Shown here: positions 54,064 to 63,179 of the stretch, one piece after another | Layout of the letters: each line of letters opens with the position of its first letter | How positions within the stretch are numbered: the first letter of the stretch is position 1 | From: Ichthyophis bannanicus | Taxonomy: Eukaryota; Chordata; Amphibia; Gymnophiona; Ichthyophiidae | Assembly (NCBI GenBank): GCA_033557465.1 | Contig: CM066033.1 | Span: 1,303,731,022-1,303,795,021 of the forward strand | Length of the DNA stretch: 64,000 nt | Direction: 5' to 3' | Notes under the pieces: generated by a model | Told to the model about the DNA's origin: nothing | Database searches by the model: none | What the model saw: the letters and a program-made list of their open reading frames with translations, nothing else | Position numbers and translations under genes: made by a program

Positions 54064-55312
54064 TCATTCACTCAATGAGCTCTGGAACGCTTCTATATCA
54101 CTTCCAGCACAGTATATACATTCCATAGGACTATCAATGTCCTCCTGCACAGATTCCACCTGCATGGCCTCCTCTGACTGCTCTGAGGGATCAAGGTAAG
54201 TGTCCTTCATGTGAGTTCGTCTCACTGCTTCCCAAGGCTTGGCAGTTTGTTTGGGCCCACGGTTCAGCTTGGTGGAATACCAAAATGGCATTTCTTGCTC
54301 TAGAGGTTTAAAAACATTCTCTCTATAAGGTTTTCCTCTAAAAGTTCTTTTCTTGCTCAAACTATCTTTTAACTTTTGCTTTGGCTCTTGTTTTAGATAA
54401 GGAGAACCACCTTCCCAGGATTCTTCTCTTAGCTTGACTTCAGGCACACAATAACAAAGGTTAAAAGCTTTACCTTTAAGTTTCCGTTTGGTTCTCAGGG
54501 GCGAGGCTGGAGGCCTACCTTGGCTGCTGCCTTCAGTATAGGGTTGCCAACTGGCTCCAGATGCGCCCGACAGGCTTGCTCCAGTCCTGGGTTTACCCCA
54601 TTGCATGCAGTTACTTGTAGTTTTCCTCTTCTTATGGAGTGCAATGGAGAAATCAGAACTACATATCCCTGCATGCAATGAGGTAAACCCAGGACTGGAT
54701 CGAACCTGTCGGGCGCATCTGGATCCAGTTGGCAACCCTACTTCAGTATCAGTGCTCTCAGGTATATTCCTCCTGCTCTACCAGTCTTTCCTCCTCTGGC
54801 CTTTGAGGCCTGTTCTCTTGTGGGCTTCAGGGCCCGGTCTGGCTTGGCTTCGGCCTTCTCGGCCTGTCCTCTCTTACAGGACTGGTTCTCCTTTCCCAGC
54901 CTGTCCTTTTACTCAGGCTTGCTTGCGGCCTAGATCCCACTCTTGGGCTAGTACCTTCATAGCCTCTCTTTGGTCCTTCTCTGGAACACGCATTCGCTTG
55001 GTCTCTCCCAACTGGTGAGGGTGATCTTTCCACAGCTCCCTGAGTAGTAGCTCTCCACGCAGACGAGGTTTTAGCAGCTGAGCTTCTTGCAGGTAAGCTC
55101 CTAGCAGATAAGCTTCCTCCTGACCCTTGCTTGCTTCCTCTTAAATGTGAGCTTTTGGAACATGAGTCCTGCCCACTAGGGCGTGGTTCTGTGGTCTCTG
55201 TCCTAACTCTCCTGCTCCCTCTAGGTGAATCCTCTGGAAATTGCAGGCAATTTCTTTTTCTTTCAGACTTCAAAACTATTTTTCTCTCCAGAAGAGGGTC
55301 CGCTGTATCACA
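54064..55312 (-). pseudogene. LTR-encoded ORF, 5' LTR copy (interrupted)
   Basis: Same product as 49064-49867. The first part is open from the LTR start to about 54830, where a 2-base deletion relative to the 3' LTR shifts the frame. The MITE interrupts the middle. The last part continues in frame to the acidic end (SEQSEEAMQVESVQEDIDS, SDIEAFQSSLSE) at 54064. Taken together the two LTR copies imply an ancestral frame covering most of U3. Confidence 0.5.
54539..54740. mobile_element. hAT-type MITE in the 5' LTR, 202 bp
   Basis: A near-perfect hairpin with long inverted arms: 'tagggttgccaactggctcc' on the left, 'ggatccagttggcaacccta' on the right. It is flanked by the 8-bp duplication 'cttcagta' (54531-54538 and 54741-54748). 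The 3' LTR has a single 'cttcagta' at the same place, so it is a proven insertion. An 8-bp duplication and TAGGGTTGCC ends fit the hAT superfamily. Confidence 0.93.
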
Positions 55313-55640
55313 ATATGCCATCCATCACCTTTTTTATTAGTGGTACTTTTTTAGTCCCATTTGTTTCCCCCCCTTTTCTTTTAAACAGATAGGGCTCTTA
55401 CAATACAATGTCAGTTTCTTTTTCTTCCCCTTCCCCCCTTCTTATCTCCCTTCCCCCTTCCTCCCCCCCCCCCCATGTTATTGATGCTTGTTATCCCTCG
55501 GTCGTCGATTTTTAGTGTTCAGCTATTTTAATGTCATTTTAATGTTTTGACCTTTTTGGTAAGTCACTATGCCATATGTTTTTTTTTAGTTGCTTTACAT
55601 AAAATCTTGGTGTATGTTGTTTTTATACATGTACATACCT
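55313..55640. other. Pyrimidine-rich spacer
   Basis: T/C-rich sequence with a C-run at about 55465-55475. No gene. It continues 46561-48470 across the Gypsy insertion. Confidence 0.5.
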
Positions 55641-57680
55641 TATAGCAATGTTCCCTCTAATTTTCTGTAGGCTGTGGGCATTTCTTTTGAATAATAAAGC
55701 ACCTGCTGTGACCACCACACCACTTTTAAAATGTCGAAACCAATAGCAATGAGAGGTGCAAAACGTAAGAGAACGGCCAGAGCTTTTAAGCCTGAATGGC
55801 TTGAAGAAATGATTGAAACGGAGACACCGAAATCTCGGGATAAAACGTGCGTTCAACTGCGTGAAATATTCACTTACGAAGAGGATGACGGAGTAGTCTG
55901 TTTATACTGCCGAGATGCAAAAACCATCGGAGAGTTTTCGAATGGCAAAATTTGGGATGATGTGTGGAAACTGGACTTTTTGAAACGACATCTGTCTAGT
56001 AAGACTCATACTGAAAGTGTTAAGAAACTTAGAGCTAAAAATCTAAATTTAAGAGGAGGATTATTTAACTTGTTGCTTGAGAGCACCGCTGAAAAAGAGA
56101 AAAGGCAAATTAGTAATGAACGGAAGCGTTCTACACCAGAAGAAATTAAAATTCTAATTGATAGTGTTTTGCTGGCTGTTCGGATGAATATTTCCATGCT
56201 CTCTGTTCAAGATATTAATGAACACATGTCCAAGTTCATAACCATACCTGAAAGCTGGAGAAGCAAAAACTATTCGTTTGAATTTCTTGAAATTATAAAC
56301 ATGAATGTCCAAGATAAGCTCATGGCAGATGTTGCATCAGCAGCGTATCATACATTAACTATTGATGAAAGCACAGACATTTCTGTCAACAAATACTTAA
56401 TACTGTACTTCAAATATCGGCCAGTAAATTCATGTCTGTATAAAACTTCATTTGGTGGGATGCTACAGTTGGAAGCATGCGATGCTGCATCAATAGTCAG
56501 TGCACTCCGGGAATTCTATGGGAAATACAAGCTTGACCTTAACAAAATGGTCATGTTTACTTCGGATGGTGCCTCTGTCATGTCAGGCAGAATAAATGGT
56601 GTTGCTGCGCAGCTCAAACAGAATATTTCGCATTTAGTGCAGCAGCATTGTGTTGCCCATCGTGAAGATTTGAGGATCTCTGAATCATGGAAGGAAGTAA
56701 AGTTGATGAAAGAAGTTGAAACTTTCATGAGAACTGTTTACACAACCTTTTGTCGATCTTCTACTAAAATTGCTTTTAGACCTCTGAACTTAGTGCGGTG
56801 GTTATCTAGACATTTTGCTCTTCAAGCAATTATTCGAAATTATGATCCATTATTAAAATACTTTGAAGAAGATAAGGATAATGATCCCATTGCAAAGTAC
56901 TGTTATAAAAAGCTAAACAGCCATCAATTCCATATAACATTGCAAATTTTGAATGATGTTTTATCTGAACTAGCGTCATTAACAATGGCATTTCAGAAAC
57001 GTGGGCTAACACCACTGGAAGCATATCATCTTGCACAGGGTAAGCTGAACAAAATCCGAATGCAATACTTGGGTGACACAGTAAAATGGACTGATAATGT
57101 TAAAAATCTTCTTCGTCAATATACCTGGAGACGCTTCAGTGGATACTGGTTCCACACTTACTTTCATTAATATGCTGTGTCTGCATTTAGGGGAAAGATT
57201 TCCTGAAAATGAAATTGAGGAATGGTCTGCTTTTGATTTGACAGCAATAGCACAGTGTGATTATGAATTTGGAATTGAAAACATCCGATCACTCTCTTTA
57301 AAGTACAAACAATTTCTTATGGAGGAACATATTATTGTTCAGCAGTACAATGACCAAGTTTTTAGTCGCAGAAAAAATCAAAAGTAAACTGATAAACAGT
57401 TTTCCGGATATGGTGACTTTGGCGTTTCAGAATGCTCAGTTTGCAGATTTAGCGAAACTGATCGATATTGGTGGAACATTTTTGGCTTCTAGTGCAGATT
57501 GTGAGCGTGGTTTCAGCTTGATGAACAGTTTAAAAACCAAAATAAGGAATCGCTTACATTTAGAACATTTGGAAATGCTGATGCGTGTTAAAAGTCATCT
57601 TCAAGATGGCGGATCAGTAGACCTTGATAAAATTTATTCAGACTGGGTATATTTGAAAGATCGAAGAGAGAAATTTTGAG
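55641..57680 (+). mobile_element. hAT transposon with near-complete transposase
   Basis: The left end 'atgttccctctaattttc' matches the hAT terminus at 46103 in its first dozen bases. The transposase follows after about 80 bases. The right terminus was not found; a dispersed repeat begins at 57681 where it should be. Confidence 0.7.
55731..57679 (+). pseudogene. hAT transposase, two frameshifts
   Basis: It starts MSKPIAMRGAKRKRTARAFK and has a BED/TTF-like zinc finger (VCLYCRDAKTIGEF with HLSSKTHTESVKK). The catalytic Asp motifs are in LTIDESTDIS and VMFTSDGASVMSG, and the C-terminal dimerisation block is DCERGFSLMNSLKTKIRNRL. The frame is open for 460 codons to about 57120 and shifts there (resuming IPGDASVDTGSTLTFINML). 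It shifts again near 57350 (resuming VAEKIKSKLINSFPDMVTL) and ends at 57679. About 640 residues in total is a normal hAT length. Confidence 0.88.
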
Positions 57681-57840
57681 AACATAGTAAGTGATGGCAG
57701 ATAAAGACCAGCATGGTCCATCTAGTCTGCCCAGCAAGAGTAGGTGCACCTGTTGCTCTGTGCAGGCCACCTCTCCCCAAGTCTTTGTTTAGGGGTGAAC
57801 CCACCACTCCATGTAGGACACCGAACTCTTCTTCCATACA
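57681..57840 (+). repeat. Dispersed repeat, second copy
   Basis: 'acatagtaagtgatggcaga', 'ccatctagtctgcccagcaa' and 'tgttgctctgtgcaggccac' repeat the words of 23325-23480 in the same order. Confidence 0.75.
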
Positions 57841-58386
57841 TAAATTATTTACATGGAATAACAATGGCTTTCAATAAAAATTAACTGAAATAATACCACA
57901 CTTGTGATTGTAATTACTAGAAATTTTCCGCTTCATTTAGTAGTCTATTTTCATTTAATTTTGTGGCAGGTGCAGGCCTGTGATCCACAATGTCTGACAT
58001 AAGCAGGCAGGCCTAACTAGCTTGACCTGTAAATGAAGCCTGTGAAGAGGCTCATAGGAATTACACATTCCCCAACATGCTGCTATTGTAGGATAGAACT
58101 CAGCAAGAGTACTAAACTAACTTAGATAAGCAGAACTGGAAGATGGAAAAATACAGAAAAATATGTTTAAAAGTTACTGATAAGAAAAGTACATCTGCAA
58201 GGGATTTAATTGGGATTGCTGACAGATGAGTTGCAGAGCCCTGCTCCCCTGCATGCACAAATTGGCTCTATGGCCTTGAGAGTATGAAAGTAACAAGTTG
58301 ATGAACTGACCATTGTAATTGGGACTGAAAGGGGGGAAAGCAGGTGCTGAGCCCACTGAAGGAACATAATTGGATAATCTTATCAG

Positions 58387-58440
58387 TACCGGGACCAATG
58401 GAAGGGGTACGGGAGGTACGGGAGGTTACCGGGACCAATG
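58387..58440 (+). promoter_or_regulatory. Duplicated CCAAT element in ERV U3
   Basis: 'taccgggaccaatg' occurs twice, 40 bp apart, upstream of the TATA box. Between the copies is a GGTACGGGA repeat. Confidence 0.75.
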
Positions 58441-58475
58441 AAGTGTTTTTCTATACCTAGAATGGAACAGAAGTC

Positions 58476-58483
58476 TATAAAAG
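58476..58483 (+). promoter_or_regulatory. ERV TATA box
   Basis: 'tataaaag' about 75 bases before the AATAAA, a normal U3-R spacing. Confidence 0.75.
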
Positions 58484-58622
58484 TTGTTGTAATGCTAGAA
58501 AACTTTGCTCAGTCATTTTGAAATTGACTTTGCTTGAGACTTGTGCACAAATAAATGATTTGGACCTTCTGAACAGACTCCTGGTATTATTGGTTTGTCT
58601 GCGCTTTGCTGCTACATATTCT

Positions 58623-58640
58623 TGGTGCGTTGGCCGGGAA
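58623..58640 (+). other. ERV primer-binding site, tRNA-Gly type
   Basis: TGGTGCGTTGGCCGGGAA matches the complement of the 3' end of vertebrate tRNA-Gly as I know it, with one mismatch. It begins six bases after the assigned LTR end. Confidence 0.85.
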
Positions 58641-59373
58641 GTTGTGGAATCAAAGTGTATATAGGGCAATATACCACGACTTTCCGCCTCTATAGGCTTG
58701 GTCCTGCCGGGATCGCGCCCTTCCGACGAGGGCTGCTCCCTGGCGCCGCCGGTCCCTTGTATCGGAGGGAGTTGATCGGACCTCGTCGGGTGCCGGGCCC
58801 GGCTGGAGCCAACGCCTCGAACCCGAGTGAGGGGAGTCCGAGGTCCAACTCATGCGCCTGCTTGGGAAGTTTGAGGACCGGATCCGGTGAGTATAGTTTT
58901 GATTTGGTGTCTAGACAGATATAGAAAGAGCAGTACTGCCATTGGAACTTGGAACTTGGAATTTGTAATCTCGAGATATTGGAAATTGGTAAGAGAGCCT
59001 GATCACCTCTCAAAGAAGGGCCGAGTAACCCCGCATGAGTATTCGCAGGGCGAAACCCCCATCTTTTTGTAATTGGGAAATTGGTAAGACTAGTCAGAAT
59101 AGATAGAGACGAATGCATTCTGGGATACGTTGCTAGAATGATTGTATGAATGAAGTGTGAATGAGAGGTCTGGCAGCACGGACCAAGTGAAGGCGGACCC
59201 CTGAGTAGCGCATTTCCTGACCGGGCGACCGCGTTCAGGTCGCGAAAAGGGGGAAGCGATTGTCGTCCTGTCTTGTTATTTGTTCTCCTTATACGTTTCC
59301 AGGGCCGTGAGGACCCCTTACCCACGGTCCGCCCTCCTTTTCCCTTTGTCTGTTGTTGCGCGCACACATCGAA
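58641..59373 (+). other. ERV untranslated leader
   Basis: About 730 bases between primer site and gag. It is GC-rich at 58700-58870 and would hold splice donor and packaging signals, but I cannot pinpoint them. Confidence 0.6.
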
Positions 59374-60231
59374 ATGGGAGGGGCGGGGTCTACTAGGAAC
59401 ACTCCATTAGAATGTATGATCGCACATTTTAAAGAGGGATATTCTGGAGATTATGGTATTAAAATGACAGCAGCCCGTTTACAGATATTGTGTACTAGGG
59501 AGTGGCCCGATATAGACCCCACCTGGCCCCGAGAGGGAACGTTTAATTTAGAAATTATTCAGTTAGTACACTGTAGAGTGCGGATAGCGCACCCCGATCA
59601 GTACCCCTATATAGATTCCTGGTTAAGTATTTGTGAAGATCCGCCCCTCTGGGCGCAGCGCTGTTATGAGGAACAGTGCAGAATAATGTTAGCTAAAACA
59701 GATTCTAGACAGAAAACAGAACAGCTTAGAATGAAAGAGCAGGATAAGAAGTCCAGGAAGAAGCCTATCCTGGTAGATCCTGATTCCCCAGAAATAATTC
59801 CCAGACAGCCTCGAACCCCAGGTCCGATAAGAGTAGCCCGGCGTCCTGCCCCAGAGCCCCAGAGACAGCCGGTGCGGGACCCAACCCCTGACCCACCTCC
59901 CGGAGGGTGGGGAGAAGAATTTCCCTTAGCTGAAGAAGGTGATATTACAGGAACAGAAAAAGGCGAGTCAGATATAGAGATAGAGGAGGAAGAAATTGAA
60001 AATGCCCTAAGCGATGGTGACAGTGTACAAGTGGTTGCCAGCACTAGCTTGCCAATAAAATGTACACCCAAAGTGAAACCTGTCGAGAAAACGAAAGTGA
60101 CCTCTGGAAAGACAGTTACGAAAACAACCCTTAGATCCCACAAGACATCTACTGCCAAAATGATGCCTTTACGGCAAGTCCCGGGGGTGCCTATAAAGAA
60201 CGAAAATGATGAGGTGGTAGCGGGACCCTAA
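59374..60231 (+). pseudogene. ERV Gag, matrix and p12-like region
   Basis: The start is the ATG at 59374, giving MGG with a myristoylation-type second residue; an in-frame ATG 21 bases upstream lacks this. Gammaretroviral matrix features follow (CMIAHFKEGY, CTREWPDIDPTWPREGTFNL), then a Pro/Glu/Lys-rich linker (RTPGPIRVARRPAPEPQ, DIEIEEEEIENALSDGDSVQ). The frame stops at 60229-60231, just where capsid begins in another frame, so a one-base frameshift splits gag in this copy. Confidence 0.88.
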
Positions 60232-60236
60232 GTTAC

Positions 60237-61262
60237 GTGTACATCCCTTTCCCTACAATGGATTTGTTAAATTGGAGGTCGCATTATGCCTCCTATACTA
60301 GTAAGCCCCAGGAACTTACAGAATTAGTAACTACTCTAATGGAAACCCATCAACCCACCTGGGCAGATTGCCGCCAGCTCCTGACCACCCTATTCACGAC
60401 AGAGGAGCGAGCACGAATTAGAAAAGCAGCTATTGAGTGGATGGCAGATAACCCTGTAGCTCCGGGACCGGGGCAGGACAGAATAGACCATCGGGAAGCG
60501 GCCCAGAGAGAATTCCCGAATGAAGACCCCCATTGGGATCCAAATACAGAGATAGGATCCACAGCCCTAGCCCGTTTTCGCCAAGGCTTTTTACAAGGTC
60601 TGAGAAGGGGGGGCCAAAAAGCTATGAACCTTTCCAAAGTTGCAGGAGTTATCCAAGGTGTAGATGAGAGCCCAGCAGAATTTCATGAAAGATTAACTGA
60701 AGCATACAGAATGTATACTCCCTATGATCCTGAGGCACCAGGAAGTTTATGTATGGTGAATTCTGCTTTTGTAAACCAGTCTCAACCAGACATCAGACGT
60801 AAATTACAGAAATTAGAAGGGTTTGCGGGCATGAATGCAACGCAGTTACTGGAAGTCGCTCATAAAGTGTATGTGAATCGTGATAATGAAAGGCAGAGAG
60901 AATGTGATAGAAAGATGAAGAAGAAAGCTGATTTTTTGGCTGCGGCCATAGTTGAACAGAAAAGGGGTGGTGTCCCTAGTCGACGGAGCAGAGGAAGAGG
61001 GCGGGGCCGAGGTGGAGGCCGGTCCCAGCAGCTAGGCGTGAACCAATGCGCCTATTGCAGAGAAGAAGGACATTGGAGAGATGCTTGCCCGCAACTCGAA
61101 GACGCCCAGAAAGATGACGACAACAATCATCAGTGGCGAGAAGAAAGACGAGGCCGTCCCCAAAACCGCGGAGGAGCCAATCGAGAACAATACCAGCGAG
61201 AAAGAGGAGGAGCCATTCAAGCATTGGCCACGACGATCCATGATGAAAATGACGTGGATTAG
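60237..61262 (+). pseudogene. ERV Gag, capsid and nucleocapsid
   Basis: The capsid is recognised by MDLLNWRSHYASYTSKPQEL, ETHQPTWADCRQLLTTLFTT and the major-homology-like segment RRGGQKAMNLSKVAGVIQG with SPAEFHERLTEAYRMYTPYD. A basic RG-rich stretch leads to one CCHC knuckle (CAYCREEGHWRDAC, about 61047-61088). It ends with TAG at 61260-61262. Downstream codons remain in the same frame into protease. Confidence 0.9.
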
Positions 61263-61304
61263 GACAGACCGGGCTCCAAGTTTGCTTTAGGTCTCCAGGA
61301 GCCT
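61260..61304 (+). promoter_or_regulatory. Candidate UAG readthrough signal at the gag-pol border
   Basis: The TAG is followed by an open in-frame sequence into protease. A 6-bp stem can form between 'ggctcc' (61272-61277) and 'ggagcc' (61298-61303), ten bases after the stop. Gammaretroviruses use UAG readthrough with a downstream RNA structure at this border. Confidence 0.65.
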
Positions 61305-63179
61305 ATGGTCGGAATACAAATAGGAGACCAAGTTATGGACTTTATGGTTGATACTGGAGCACAACATTCAGTAATAGACAAGAAGATAGCCCCATTTTCT
61401 ACAAAAGCAGTCACCATTATAGGAGCAACTGGTGCCAAAGCTACAAAGTCTTTTCTTCAGAATCGTATATGCAGTCTAGGAGGACAGCAAATAACTCATC
61501 AATTCCTTTACATGCCCGAATGTCCAGTGCCACTACTGGGACGAGATATGTTAGCCAAACTCCAAGCACAAATATCTTTCTCTGAAAAAGGAGAAATGCA
61601 AATGACAGTAAATCCCCAAGCCAAACCAGCAGGAATAATGCTGCTGACAGTTCCCCGAGAAGAAGAATGGAGGTATTACATTGATGACTCTATCCAAGAC
61701 ACTTATTTCGAACAAACTTTAAAGAACATTCATGCACCACCTGGAGTATGGGCAGAAGGCAGTCCCCCAGGCCTAGCCAAGCATATAGCTCCAGTAATTG
61801 TAACCCTCAAGCCTAGTGCTACACCAGTACACGTCAAACAGTACCCTCTCCCAAGAGCCGCAATTGAAGGCATTCATCGTCACTTGCAAAGATTGCTCGA
61901 ATATGGCCTACTAAAAGTATGTCAATCCCCATGGAACACTCCACTTTTGCCAGTAAAGAAACCTGGGACGGATGATTACCGCCCAGTGCAAGACCTAAGG
62001 AGAGTGAATGATGCAGTTGAAACTATACATCCAGTTGTACCCAATCCTTATACTCTTCTAGGACTGATACCTGCTGAAGCTACCCATTTCACTGTACTAG
62101 ATCTAAAAGATGCGTTCTTCTGTATAAGATTAGCCCCTGTAAGTCAGATATTGTTTGCATTTGAATGGCAGGACCCCATTTCTGGAAGAGGGGGCCAACT
62201 CACATGGACACGATTACCCCAAGGATTCAAAAATTCGCCTACCATCTTTAGTGCTGCACTGAATCAAGACCTTTCAAGCTATCCAATGGCTCCGGGGAAG
62301 AGAGTGCTTCTCCAATATGTGGACAACCTGCTGATAGCAGCAGTGTCAGAAAGTGAATGTATACAAGCCACCAAAGACCTCTTGCAGTTACTGGATGAAG
62401 CTGGATACAAAGTTTCCAGAGCAAAAGCACAGCTATGCCAAAAAGAAGTGAAATACTTGGGTTTTCGTATAACCCAAGGAAGCCGAAGACTAGGTAGAGA
62501 AAGAAAAGAAGCAGTATGTAGAATTCCAACTCCAACAACCAGAAAGCAAGTCAGAGCCTTTCTGGGAGCGGCAGGATATTGCCGAATCTGGATACCCAAC
62601 TTCGCCCAAATTGCCAAACCACTGTATGAAGCCACAAAAGGAGAAGAAAAGTCACCACTGGAGTGGGGACTGGAGCAGGATACAGCCTTCAAGAAGTTAA
62701 AAGAAGAATTGATGTCATCACCAGCACTTGGACTACCAGATGTCCATAAGCCTTTCCACTTGTTTGTGCATGAAGCACAGGGAAATGCCTTAGGCATGTT
62801 GACTCAGAAATTGGGAAATTGGGAGCGACCTGTAGCATACCTATCGAAACAGTTGGACACTGTGGCCAAAGGATGGCCACCATGCCTGAGAGCAGTTGCA
62901 GCTACAGCACTACTAGTGAGTGAAGCAGACAAGCTCACATTAGGACAGAACATACGAGTCACTGTGCCACATGCAGTCCTTGCCCTCATGGAACAAAAAG
63001 CAAATTATTGGCTCACCAATTCCCGAATGTTGAAATACCAGAGCATGTTATGTGAAAACCCACAGATACAACTAGAAGTGAGTCATGCCTTGAATCCAGC
63101 CACCTTGATACCCATTAGTGAAGAACTCCCAGAACATGACTATCGAAGTCATGGAAACTGTGTTCTCCAGTCGACCTGA
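61263..63179 (+). pseudogene. ERV protease and reverse transcriptase
   Basis: The protease has FMVDTGAQHSVID and LLGRDMLAKL. RT has LPVKKPGTDDYRPVQDLRRV, FTVLDLKDAFFCIRLAP, TRLPQGFKNSPTIFSAALN and the connection KEVKYLGFRITQGSRRL with VRAFLGAAGYCRIWIPNFAQ. At the catalytic box this copy reads YVDN (62316-62327) instead of the expected YVDD, so the second active-site Asp is lost. The frame is left near 63143 through a small indel and stops at 63179. Confidence 0.92.

Larger units (their letters stand above)
48471..55312 (-). mobile_element. Full-length Ty3/Gypsy element with SCAN-like Gag and dUTPase
   Basis: LTRs at 53706-55312 (5') and 48471-49867 (3') begin TGTGATACAGCGG and end GCGTCACA on the minus strand. 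Target duplication: 'atat' on both sides. The primer site lies two bases inside (53703-53686) and the polypurine tract 'gagaaggggga' lies just before the 3' LTR. The internal 3.8 kb codes Gag, protease, dUTPase, RT and RNase H in that order. No integrase is seen on either side of RT. One stop and one frameshift disable this copy. Confidence 0.93.
53706..55312 (-). repeat. Gypsy 5' LTR, carrying a MITE
   Basis: 1,607 bp. Removing the 202-bp MITE and one 8-bp target copy gives 1,397 bp, the same as the 3' LTR. It is near-identical to the 3' LTR by eye, so the insertion is young. Confidence 0.93.
57962..58616 (+). repeat. ERV 5' LTR
   Basis: 655 bp, starting TGTGGCAGG and ending CTGCTACA, an inverted terminal pair with one mismatch. 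U3 has two CCAAT boxes inside a 14-bp direct repeat (58387-58400 and 58427-58440), a TATA box 'tataaaag' at 58476-58483 and AATAAA at 58550-58555. The 3' LTR is beyond the window, so the ends rest on motif logic only. Confidence 0.8.

Noticed and set aside
59664..60158. 164-codon minus-strand Ser-rich frame in the ERV
   Set aside because: Antisense of the Pro/Glu-rich gag linker; no supporting motif.
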